Shown one piece after another: positions 1 to 7,043 of a stretch of DNA of 64,000 nucleotides. How positions within the stretch are numbered: position 1 is the first letter of the stretch; every line of letters begins with the position of its first letter. Position numbers and translations under genes: made by a program. Under the pieces are notes generated by a model. That model saw only the letters and a program-made list of their open reading frames with translations, searched no databases and had not been told where the DNA came from. The DNA comes from Kordia sp965224175 (GTDB lineage Bacteria > Bacteroidota > Bacteroidia > Flavobacteriales > Flavobacteriaceae), in the NCBI RefSeq assembly GCF_965224175.1, contig NZ_OZ245041.1:3472001-3536000 (forward strand). Reading direction: 5' to 3'.

Positions 1-2652
1 GATAACGATGAAAGTGGAACTTTAACTGCTGGAGACGGACTATTAGAAATTACTTCAACAGATGTAAACGGAGACTATAGCTTTACAAATGTATCAACAC
101 AATTTACATTAGTAGGTGTAGAAGTGCCAACAAACACTCCAGACTTTACATATACAGCTACAACAGCTACAAAATTAGGAGTAAGCTCTACAATCAGTGA
201 TGTAAATGATCAAGATTTTGGAATCAACAAAGTACAAATCATTAATTACAATATCTCAGGAACTGTATTTGATGACGATAACGAAAATGGTTCAATTGAT
301 TCAACTGAAGCAGGAAGATTAGAAAATGTTACATTAACATTATATGCTGATAACGATAACAACGGAAGAGTAGGATCTGGAGACACAGTAATCTCTACAA
401 CAACTTCTGCTATCGACGGAACATATAGCTTCTCAGCTGTAACTGTTCAAAATACATTAGTTGAAGTAACTGTACCAGCTGATACAGCAACATTCACATA
501 TGTATTAACAACTTCTACAGCAATCAATACTAGCTCAACAATTACAAATGTAACTGGAGCTGATTTTGGAGTCAACCAAGAAGAAGTAATCTTATACAAC
601 ATCTCAGGAACTGTATTTGATGATGATAATGGAAGTGGAGTAAGAGATATGGGCGAAGGATTTATCGGAGCAGCAACACTTACTTTATATGCAGACAACA
701 ATAACGACGGAATCTTAGATTCTGGAGATACAGTAATTGGTACTACTACTACAAGTACAATGTCTGGAAACTATAACTTTACAGGAGTAACAGTAGGAAA
801 CACAATAGTTTCGGTAGCTGTACCAGGAAACACTGCAACATTTACTTATGCATTAACAACTGCAGGAGATCAAGCAGTAAGTTCTGTTAATACTGATGTA
901 AACAATGTAAACTTTGGAATCGATAGAGTTCAAGTTATCAACTACAACATCTCAGGAACTGTATTTGATGATGATAACGAAAATGGTTCAATTGATTCAA
1001 CTGAAGCAGGAAGATTAGCAAATATTACATTAACACTATATGCTGATAACGATAACAACGGAAGAGTAGGGTCTGGAGATACAATTATCACTACTACAAC
1101 TTCTGCTATGGACGGAACGTATGGCTTTGCAGGTGTAACTGTTGAGAACACAATCGTAGTTGTTTCAGTACCAGCTGACGATAGTAACTTCAGCTACACA
1201 TTAACAACATCTGAAAGAAAAGTAACAAGCTCAACAATTATAGATGTAAATGGAGCTGATTTTGGAATTAACCAACAAAGTACTTCATACACAATCTCAG
1301 GAAATGTGTTTAATGACTTAAACTCTGACGGTGACAGCACTTCTGATAGAGGATTATCAGGTGTAACGATTAGATTATTTGCTGATGCAAACCAAAATGG
1401 ACGAGTTGATAGAGGTGAAGCAGTAATTGCTACAACAACTTCAGATAGAAATGGTAACTACCAATTCCCTGGATTAACTGAAATAGATGTAATAGTTCAA
1501 GTAATAGTGCCAGCTAACACTACACAATTCCAATACACAGCTACAACTGCAGTAAATGTTCCTGTAAATTCAGGTGCAAATACAACAGTAGACTTCGGAA
1601 TCAATAGAGCTTTAGTAATACTATACGACATAAGTGGTGATGTTTGGGATGATGACAATGCTGACCAAATGAAAGATACTAACGAATTAAGATTAGAAGG
1701 TATCGGTATGACACTTTACAATGATGTAAATGCAAATGGTGTTATTGACGGAAGTGATATTGCATTAAGCACAATCACAACTAATCAAAATGGATTCTAT
1801 GAGTTTACAAACATCAACTTAGCAAATGTAATTATTGCACCAACAGTACCATCAAACGGAACACTTACTACACCAGGAATAAGAGCTATTTCTAGTGTAA
1901 ATACAAACGTAATTGATGTAGACTTCGGTATTGATATCGCATCTACTTTATACCAAGTAACTGGAGTAGTATTTGATGATGACAATGAAAATGGTATCGC
2001 TGATCCAGGAGAAGGTTCTCTTGACGGATTAGCAGTAGAAATCTATGCAGATACTGATGGTTCAGGAACATTTGATGCTAACCTAGATGCATTAGTAGCA
2101 TTTACACAAACATCAAACGGAGGATTCGGATTCTTAGATCCAAACTACTTAGTTGATAATGTACCACAAGGATTAGTATTCGTAGTAGTTGTAATTCCTG
2201 ATGATATTCCACCATTTGAGTCATGGACTGCAACATTCGATCCAGATACTGGAACAGCAAACCCTGACGGAGTATTCCCAACAATTATGACAGCTTCTTT
2301 AACAGGAGTAAACTTCGGAGTAAACTACAGAAACTTAAACTCTACAGCTAGAATGGCTGAAGCAGAAAGCACAATGATTACAAATGAAAGTGCTCCAGAA
2401 GATGTATCTGAAAGATTAAGATTATATCCAAACCCAACTGTAAACAATTTCGTTGTTGGAAATGCAGATCAGTTTGATGGAGAAGTAACTGTTGAAATAT
2501 ACAATGACAGAGGTTACAGAGTAATGTCTACTACAGAAAGTCCTATTAGAGGAGAAATCAAAGTAGATGTTCAAAGATTATCACCTGGAATGTACTATGT
2601 TAAACTAGCATCAAGAAATGCAGTTGCAAACAAGAAGATTATTAAAAAATAA
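1..2652 (+). CDS. T9SS-sorted adhesin with SdrD-B-like repeats (3' part)
   Basis: The reading frame is open from base 1, so the gene starts left of the window; the GTG at 124 is internal. It encodes a surface protein made of tandem domains of about 110-116 residues. Each begins with ISGxVFDDDNxNG and contains LYADxNxNGxxDxGD and GxYxFxxV, the pattern of SdrD B-like (Cna-B fold, calcium-binding) domains, and each ends in DFGIN/DFGVN. After the last repeat come a linker and a typical T9SS type A sorting domain (LRLYPNPTVNNF, then LSPGMYYVKL and a basic KKIIKK end). This predicts export through the outer membrane by type IX secretion and cell-surface attachment. The ligand is unknown. A strong hairpin terminator follows. 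Confidence 0.93.
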   Translation, partial: DNDESGTLTAGDGLLEITSTDVNGDYSFTNVSTQFTLVGVEVPTNTPDFTYTATTATKLGVSSTISDVNDQDFGINKVQIINYNISGTVFDDDNENGSIDSTEAGRLENVTLTLYADNDNNGRVGSGDTVISTTTSAIDGTYSFSAVTVQNTLVEVTVPADTATFTYVLTTSTAINTSSTITNVTGADFGVNQEEVILYNISGTVFDDDNGSGVRDMGEGFIGAATLTLYADNNNDGILDSGDTVIGTTTTSTMSGNYNFTGVTVGNTIVSVAVPGNTATFTYALTTAGDQAVSSVNTDVNNVNFGIDRVQVINYNISGTVFDDDNENGSIDSTEAGRLANITLTLYADNDNNGRVGSGDTIITTTTSAMDGTYGFAGVTVENTIVVVSVPADDSNFSYTLTTSERKVTSSTIIDVNGADFGINQQSTSYTISGNVFNDLNSDGDSTSDRGLSGVTIRLFADANQNGRVDRGEAVIATTTSDRNGNYQFPGLTEIDVIVQVIVPANTTQFQYTATTAVNVPVNSGANTTVDFGINRALVILYDISGDVWDDDNADQMKDTNELRLEGIGMTLYNDVNANGVIDGSDIALSTITTNQNGFYEFTNINLANVIIAPTVPSNGTLTTPGIRAISSVNTNVIDVDFGIDIASTLYQVTGVVFDDDNENGIADPGEGSLDGLAVEIYADTDGSGTFDANLDALVAFTQTSNGGFGFLDPNYLVDNVPQGLVFVVVVIPDDIPPFESWTATFDPDTGTANPDGVFPTIMTASLTGVNFGVNYRNLNSTARMAEAESTMITNESAPEDVSERLRLYPNPTVNNFVVGNADQFDGEVTVEIYNDRGYRVMSTTESPIRGEIKVDVQRLSPGMYYVKLASRNAVANKKIIKK
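253..2330 (+). repeat. Coding tandem repeats, six SdrD-B-like units
   Basis: Units start at about 253, 601, 949, 1294, 1630 and 1957, with a partial unit before 253, giving periods of 348, 348, 345, 336 and 327 bases. Units at 253 and 949 are almost identical (GSIDSTEAGRL and YADNDNNGRVGSGDT in both), while the unit between them is clearly different. This points to a recent duplication or gene conversion between non-adjacent units. Confidence 0.9.
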
Positions 2653-2678
2653 TTAATAGCATACCCTATAACCTTGAG

Positions 2679-2706
2679 AAAAGCCGCTGAAAAGCGGCTT
2701 TTTTTA
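2679..2706 (+). terminator. Rho-independent terminator
   Basis: A GC-rich stem (aaaagccgct / agcggctttt) with a gaaa-type loop is followed by a run of seven or more T, 27 bases after the adhesin stop codon. Confidence 0.9.
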
Positions 2707-2733
2707 TTTCCTATACTAAATCAAATATTAGCG

Positions 2734-2741
2734 TATATTTG
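2734..2741 (+). promoter_or_regulatory. -7 promoter box TATATTTG
   Basis: Exact match to the Bacteroidota sigma-A -7 consensus TAnnTTTG, 19 bases before the ATG at 2760. An upstream TTG that could be read as a start codon lies inside this box, so the ATG is the better start. No convincing -33 element is seen. Confidence 0.65.
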
Positions 2742-2759
2742 CATCAAAATAAAAGAATT

Positions 2760-3365
2760 ATGTTTAGTGATCTAGCGAATAAAATATTTCAAGAAAGCAT
2801 TGAAAAATATCACATCATTGATGATGTAGACCAACCATTTGAAAATCCTTATGCAAAAGATAAAATAGAACATCTACTTTACAGAAAAAATTGGATTGAT
2901 ACGGTACAATGGCACTACGAAGATATTATTAGAGATCCTAATATTGATCCTGTGGCAGCATTAAAGCTAAAAAGACTTATTGATGCTTCTAACCAAGATA
3001 GAACAGATACTGTTGAATACGTTGACAGTTATTTTCTTCAAAAATATAACAACGTTCAAGTAAAAGAATCGGCAACCATCAACTCAGAAAGTCCAGCATG
3101 GGCAATTGACCGTTTGTCAATCTTAGCTTTAAAAATATATCATATGCAAGAAGAAGCAGATCGTAAAGATGCTTCAGATGCACACAGAGCAAAGTGCCAA
3201 GAAAAGCTAAACGTTTTACTAGAACAACGTGTAGATCTTTCTACAGCAATAGATCAACTTATTGCTGATATTGAAAATGGTGATAAATACATGAAAGTAT
3301 ACAAACAAATGAAAATGTATAATGATGATGATTTAAATCCTGTACTTTACAACAAAAACAAATAA
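2760..3365 (+). CDS. DUF4254 family protein
   Basis: A soluble, mostly helical protein of about 201 residues with no signal peptide. It matches the DUF4254 family by length, by its N-terminal pattern (an ExxEKYHxxD-like start, then NPY and LLYRKNWIDTVQWHYED) and by its position directly before a family 9 glycosyltransferase, an arrangement common in Bacteroidota. The biochemical role is not known; the neighbour suggests a link to LPS or surface glycan assembly. ATG 2760 is preferred over a TTG at 2739 that falls in the promoter box. The glycosyltransferase follows after 36 bases, probably in the same transcript. Confidence 0.85.
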   Translation: MFSDLANKIFQESIEKYHIIDDVDQPFENPYAKDKIEHLLYRKNWIDTVQWHYEDIIRDPNIDPVAALKLKRLIDASNQDRTDTVEYVDSYFLQKYNNVQVKESATINSESPAWAIDRLSILALKIYHMQEEADRKDASDAHRAKCQEKLNVLLEQRVDLSTAIDQLIADIENGDKYMKVYKQMKMYNDDDLNPVLYNKNK

Positions 3366-3401
3366 GCATATAAGTCTCAAAAGAAACGAAATATTCATAC
3401 G

Positions 3402-4448
3402 ATGATGCAGTCATCTTCGAAACACATTTTAGTCATACGTCTCTCTGCCATGGGAGACGTTGCTATGACTGTACCTGTCATAAAAGCCATGACACGTACA
3501 TATCCAAATGTGAAAATCACTGTCGTTTCAAAGGCATTTTTAAAACCAATCTTTCAAAACATACCCAACGTATCTTTTTACACAGCAGACGTAAAAGGAA
3601 AGCACAAAGGAATCTTCGGATTATTCAAACTCTACAAAGAACTTAAAAAGTTGAATATTGATCTCGTTGCAGATTTGCATAATGTATTACGATCAAAAAT
3701 TTTAGGACTTTATTTTAAACTTGGCGGATACAAAATTTGTAAAATTGATAAAGGACGCGCGGAAAAAAAAGCGTTAATCAAAACAGAAGGCAAAATATTT
3801 AAGCAACTCAAAACGACTCATGAGCGCTATGCGGATGTTTTTGCAAAATTAGGTTACACTATTAAACTTCAGGCAAAAGATGTACTAGCGCAGCTAGAAA
3901 TGACCAAAAAGATAGCGTTATTTATTGGCGAAGATCAAAAAAAGTGGATTGGTATTGCTCCTTTTGCAGCTTTCGCTGGAAAAACCTATCCGACGTCACA
4001 AATGGAAGACGTTATTGCAAAGCTCAGTGAAACAAAAAAATATAAAGTTGTTCTTTTTGGTGGACCAGCAGATAAAAAACAATTAGCTGCTTGGGAGAAC
4101 AAATTCAAAAACGTTATCAATTGCGCAGGATTATTTTCTTTTGACGAAGAATTGGTTTTAATATCCAATTTAGATGTAATGCTTTCTATGGATTCTGGAA
4201 ATGCACACTTAGCAGCCATGTATGGTAGAAAAGTAGTAACCATTTGGGGAGTTACGCATCCGTACGCAGGTTTTTATCCGTACGGACAAGCTAAAGAAAA
4301 TGCACTATTGGCAGACAAAGAACAATTTCCACTATTGCCAACATCTATTTACGGAAACAAATATCCAGAAGGATATGAAAACGTTATGAAAACGATTACA
4401 CCACAAGCGGTTTTTGATAAAATTGTTCAAGTGATTGATGGTGTGTAA
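3402..4448 (+). CDS. Glycosyltransferase family 9 (heptosyltransferase-like)
   Basis: 348 residues with the GT9 layout. The N-terminal Rossmann half opens HILVIRLSAMGDVAMTVPVI, the nucleotide-sugar half has KWIGIAPFAAFAGKTYP, and the C-terminal part has the family signature around SMDSGNAHLAAMYGRKVVTIWG. Such enzymes transfer heptose or a related sugar to the LPS core at the cytoplasmic face of the inner membrane. The exact donor and acceptor cannot be read from sequence. Two ATG codons in a row (3402 and 3405) could start it. It follows the DUF4254 gene closely; the carrier-like gene begins 20 bases after its stop. Confidence 0.9.
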   Translation: MMQSSSKHILVIRLSAMGDVAMTVPVIKAMTRTYPNVKITVVSKAFLKPIFQNIPNVSFYTADVKGKHKGIFGLFKLYKELKKLNIDLVADLHNVLRSKILGLYFKLGGYKICKIDKGRAEKKALIKTEGKIFKQLKTTHERYADVFAKLGYTIKLQAKDVLAQLEMTKKIALFIGEDQKKWIGIAPFAAFAGKTYPTSQMEDVIAKLSETKKYKVVLFGGPADKKQLAAWENKFKNVINCAGLFSFDEELVLISNLDVMLSMDSGNAHLAAMYGRKVVTIWGVTHPYAGFYPYGQAKENALLADKEQFPLLPTSIYGNKYPEGYENVMKTITPQAVFDKIVQVIDGV

Positions 4449-4468
4449 AGTCAAAAAATAACAATCTA

Positions 4469-5062
4469 ATGAGTTTAGATTCTGTAGCATTATTAGTTTC
4501 AATAGAAGAACAATTTGGAATTGAAATTCCAGATGCCGAATGCGAAACAATTGCTACAGTGCAACAATTGGTTGAGGTTGTGTATAAAAAAATAAACATT
4601 CAGCCGAATCAAAAATGCATATCGCAACTCGTATTTTACAGACTGAGAAAAGCATTAGAGCAATTAGGAAATAACAGAAAAAACATCACACCAAATACCA
4701 AATTATCAGATTTACTATCTCAAACAAACTTAGCATCAGACTGGAAACAACTTGCAATTGCATTACAACTTCAAATTCCAGACTTAGTTGATTTAGACTT
4801 AGATAAAACCTTAAACAAGGAAGTGAAATTCTTCGGATTCAAAGTTTTTGAGCGCACAGAACCTGTAGCAGAAAACACCTTACGCAAATTTACAGACTGG
4901 ATTATTTCTATGAATTTTGACAAACTAATTACTTCCAAAAATATCTCAGACACATATGAAGTTGAGAGAATTGTTTGTGGAATCATAGCATCGAGTACAG
5001 GAGTTCCTGTGAGTGAAATAGAACTACATTATTCACTCACAAACGATTTAGGAATTGACTAA
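4469..5062 (+). CDS. Acyl-carrier-like protein, apparently circularly permuted
   Basis: 197 residues. Residues 2-40 (SLDSVALLVSIEEQFGIEIP onward) match acyl carrier protein (ACP) helices II-IV, starting at the phosphopantetheine serine. The last 35 residues (EVERIVCGII ... SLTNDLGID, then stop) match ACP helix I and the loop up to the Asp just before that serine. Joining the C-terminus to residue 2 would recreate a normal DLGxDSL motif. The middle (about 48-150; NITPNTKLSDLL, LQIPDLVDLDLD, TLRKFTDWII) looks like a degenerate ACP-like fold with no DSL serine. The start is firm: in-frame stops lie just upstream and no other start codon is available. Function unknown; possibly a carrier for lipid, pigment or peptide modification. 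It lies just before two lanthipeptide-type genes. Confidence 0.8.
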   Translation: MSLDSVALLVSIEEQFGIEIPDAECETIATVQQLVEVVYKKINIQPNQKCISQLVFYRLRKALEQLGNNRKNITPNTKLSDLLSQTNLASDWKQLAIALQLQIPDLVDLDLDKTLNKEVKFFGFKVFERTEPVAENTLRKFTDWIISMNFDKLITSKNISDTYEVERIVCGIIASSTGVPVSEIELHYSLTNDLGID

Positions 5063-5079
5063 AAACTCAGTTGTGACAT

Positions 5080-5116
5080 TTTATAAAGCGTCAATGATCC
5101 TTTATAAAACGTCAAT
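5080..5116 (+). promoter_or_regulatory. 21-bp-period direct repeat upstream of precursor gene
   Basis: TTTATAAAGCGTCAAT (5080-5095) is repeated as TTTATAAAACGTCAAT (5101-5116), one mismatch, offset 21 bp (two helical turns). This geometry is typical of LytTR-family response-regulator sites. It lies about 30 bp before a possible -7-like TACTTGC (5149-5155) and 65 bp before the precursor ATG, where an activator would bind. The regulator is not identified. Confidence 0.5.
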
Positions 5117-5180
5117 TGCATCATTTCTTTTTTCAAAGATTTGGCGGTTACTTGCAACCATTAACTAAAACTTTTATATT

Positions 5181-5336
5181 ATGAAAAAAAGAAATCTTAA
5201 CAGTTTCAAACTACGCAAAGAATCAGTATCATCATTAAGTCAAAACAGTGTAACAGGTGGAGCAGAACAAGAAGCTGCTAAAAAATCAAAAAGATGGTGG
5301 AACTGTCCACACAATTGTACTGCATATTGTAAGTAA
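5181..5336 (+). CDS. Class I lanthipeptide-type precursor peptide 1
   Basis: 51 residues: MKKRNLNSFKLRKESVSSLS, then QNSVTGG, then a short Cys-rich tail. The leader has the lysine-rich N-terminus, the FKLRKE(S/L)VS(S/T)L helix and the GG cleavage site of flavobacterial class I lanthipeptide leaders. The predicted core contains Ser, Thr and three Cys in SKRWWNCPHNCTAYCK, enough for thioether rings such as Thr-Ala-Tyr-Cys. The start is certain because the second copy at 5485 begins identically. No LanB dehydratase, LanC cyclase or export protease gene is present in the window, so modification enzymes must act in trans if the peptide is modified. Flanked by its own terminator and an upstream direct repeat. 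Confidence 0.8.
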   Translation: MKKRNLNSFKLRKESVSSLSQNSVTGGAEQEAAKKSKRWWNCPHNCTAYCK

Positions 5337-5345
5337 ACTTTGCTG

Positions 5346-5386
5346 AAAAATCATCAATAAGTATCATGCTTGTTGATGATTTTTTT
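5346..5386 (+). terminator. Terminator after precursor 1
   Basis: Inverted repeat aaaaatcatcaa / ttgatgattttt with a 15-base loop, ending in a T run, 10 bases after the stop codon. The stem is AT-rich. The same arm sequence recurs after precursor 2. Confidence 0.75.
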
Positions 5387-5484
5387 AAATCAAAAAATGA
5401 ACCCAGAAAATTAAATCAAACTTCGTGGGAACTTTTTTCAATTTTAATGCGTCTATATGAATATAACATTAAACCATTATTATT

Positions 5485-5661
5485 ATGAAAAAAAGAAATT
5501 TAAAAAGTTTCAAACTACGCAAAGAATTAGTTTCTACCTTAACGGAAAAAACTTTAATGGGTGGAGCAGATGAAGGAAATGCGTTACCACAAGACGATCA
5601 GGTATTAAAATCAAAAAAATGGTGGAAATGTCCAAAGCATTGTACTGCGTATTGCGGGTAA
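5485..5661 (+). CDS. Class I lanthipeptide-type precursor peptide 2
   Basis: 58 residues, a paralogue of the gene at 5181. The leader is nearly identical (MKKRNLKSFKLRKELVSTLT, then a GG site). The spacer after GG differs and is seven residues longer (ADEGNALPQDDQVLK). The core is conserved: SKKWWKCPKHCTAYCG. Conservation of S-K-[RK]-W-W-x-C-P-x-x-C-T-A-Y-C (one residue fewer between the first two Cys in this copy) against a free spacer argues that the C-terminal 16 or so residues are the functional product. The gene has its own terminator. The 16-bp direct repeat found before precursor 1 is not present here. Confidence 0.8.
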   Translation: MKKRNLKSFKLRKELVSTLTEKTLMGGADEGNALPQDDQVLKSKKWWKCPKHCTAYCG

Positions 5662-5669
5662 ACCTTAAC

Positions 5670-5711
5670 AAAAATCATCAATGAGTGTCAAAACTTATTG
5701 ATGGTTTTTTT
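5670..5711 (+). terminator. Terminator after precursor 2
   Basis: Inverted repeat aaaatcatcaat / attgatggtttt followed by a T run, nine bases after the stop codon. It resembles the terminator after precursor 1, so the whole gene-plus-terminator unit seems to have been duplicated. Confidence 0.7.
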
Positions 5712-5723
5712 ATTTTCACAACT

Positions 5724-5744
5724 CACACCGAGCGCAGCCGAAGT
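5724..5744. repeat. Dispersed GAGCGxAGxCGAAGTG repeat copy
   Basis: The 21 bases centred on gagcgcagccgaagtg belong to a short element also found at 28892-28917 and, twice, inside the gene at 29270. It sits between convergent genes. Confidence 0.6.
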
Positions 5745-5745
5745 G

Positions 5746-6786
5746 CTAAATATCATCAAAATCAACCTTAATTGTTGCCGTTGTTGGATGTGCCTGACAC
5801 GCTAAAACCATTCCTTCTTCCAGTTCGCTATCAGTTAAAATCTGATTCTTTTCCATAATAGCTTTTCCTTCAGTAACTCTGCAAATACAACTACTACAAA
5901 TTCCGCCTTGGCAAGAATATGGAGCATCAATTTTTTGCTTTAAAGCAGCGTCCAAAATCGTTTCGCTGGCATCCATATCAAATGTAAAATCTTCATCATC
6001 AACCGTAATAGAAATTGTTGACTTTCCAGTAACAGCTTCTGCTTCCGCATTCGTTTCAGAAGAAGCAGTAAACAATTCAAAATGAATTGCTTCTTCGGCA
6101 ACATTATTTGCTTTTAAAGTATCAGAAACTGTATGAATCATCGCTTCAGGTCCGCAAATATAATAATGACTAAAATCAACATCTTTCATTTGATTCTTTA
6201 CAACATAATTCACAGCAGTACTATCAATACGTCCTGGTAATGCGTTTTCGGCACGTGCTTGACTGTATGCAAATTTCAAATAAAAATTAGGATACTGTTC
6301 TGCCAACGCGATCAATTCGTCATGAAAAATAGTTTCTTCAGTAGATTTATTTCCATACAACAATGCCACTTTATTTCCGTAAGCCAAAGCGGTTTTCAAA
6401 ATACTCATAATAGGTGTAATTCCACTTCCTGCAGCAAAAAGTGCAATGGCTCCTTGATGTGATGAAGGTGTGTAAATGAAATTTCCTTCTGGCGAATGTA
6501 CCTCTAAAACAGTACCTTCTGTCAAATCTCTGTTGGCATACTTAGAAAAAGTTCCATCAACAACTTCCTTAATAGCTACTTTAAGCTTATTTTCCTTTGG
6601 TGTTGTACACAACGAATACGCTCTGCGAATTTCTTCACCATTCAATGTGGTTTTGATGGTAATATATTGTCCTGCTTTAAAAGAAAAAGAAGGTTGTAAG
6701 GCTTCTGGAACATGAAATTCAACGCTAACGGCGCTTGGTGTTTCTCTATGAATATGACGTACTTCTAATTGACGAAAATCTGACAT
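5746..6786 (-). CDS. Ferredoxin-NADP reductase-like flavoprotein with C-terminal [2Fe-2S] domain
   Basis: 346 residues when started at the ATG at 6786 (MSDFRQLEV); longer upstream reading lacks family support. The FAD-binding half carries RAYSLCT. The NAD(P)-binding half carries AAGSGITPIMSI and YYICGPEAM. The C-terminal plant-type ferredoxin domain has CQGGICSSC and a later LACQ, giving the four [2Fe-2S] cysteines. This order matches the PaaE/HmpX type of electron-transfer reductase, which passes electrons from NAD(P)H through flavin and the iron-sulfur cluster to an oxygenase or similar partner. No other paa gene is nearby, so a phenylacetate role is not supported and no symbol is given. 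Convergent with the precursor gene at 5485. Confidence 0.88.
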   Translation of the reverse strand: MSDFRQLEVRHIHRETPSAVSVEFHVPEALQPSFSFKAGQYITIKTTLNGEEIRRAYSLCTTPKENKLKVAIKEVVDGTFSKYANRDLTEGTVLEVHSPEGNFIYTPSSHQGAIALFAAGSGITPIMSILKTALAYGNKVALLYGNKSTEETIFHDELIALAEQYPNFYLKFAYSQARAENALPGRIDSTAVNYVVKNQMKDVDFSHYYICGPEAMIHTVSDTLKANNVAEEAIHFELFTASSETNAEAEAVTGKSTISITVDDEDFTFDMDASETILDAALKQKIDAPYSCQGGICSSCICRVTEGKAIMEKNQILTDSELEEGMVLACQAHPTTATIKVDFDDI

Positions 6787-7043
6787 GCTGCAATTTTTTA
6801 AATAAAAAATGATCGCTATTTGCGAATAATTGCGCAAAAGTAACAATCCTACAAGGGTTTTAAAACGATTTTAGTATAAATTATAGCTAAAAAATTCAAT
6901 TTCAGTGATATTATACACTACTTTACAATAAATCATAGCCGCAAAATACGAGTGCTAAAAGCATCTTTTATCTTGCATGACAAAAATAAATTGTAACAAA
7001 TCACAAAAACTACTACTAACAGGACAACCAATTCACATACATA

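Noticed and set aside
124..126. GTG as the start of the first adhesin gene
   Set aside because: The frame is open and continues the same repeat pattern back to base 1, so the gene simply enters from the left.
2739..2741. TTG start for the DUF4254 gene
   Set aside because: It lies inside the -7 box TATATTTG; the ATG at 2760 fits the family N-terminus. The same logic removes the TTG at 10386.
4469..5062. Ordinary truncated ACP caused by a frameshift
   Set aside because: Upstream frame 4382-4468 has stops and no helix I sequence, and the missing half is found at the protein's own C-terminus, so truncation alone does not explain it.
5746..6786. Naming the reductase paaE and inferring phenylacetate breakdown
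   Set aside because: No other paa gene is in the neighbourhood, and this reductase type serves many oxygenases.
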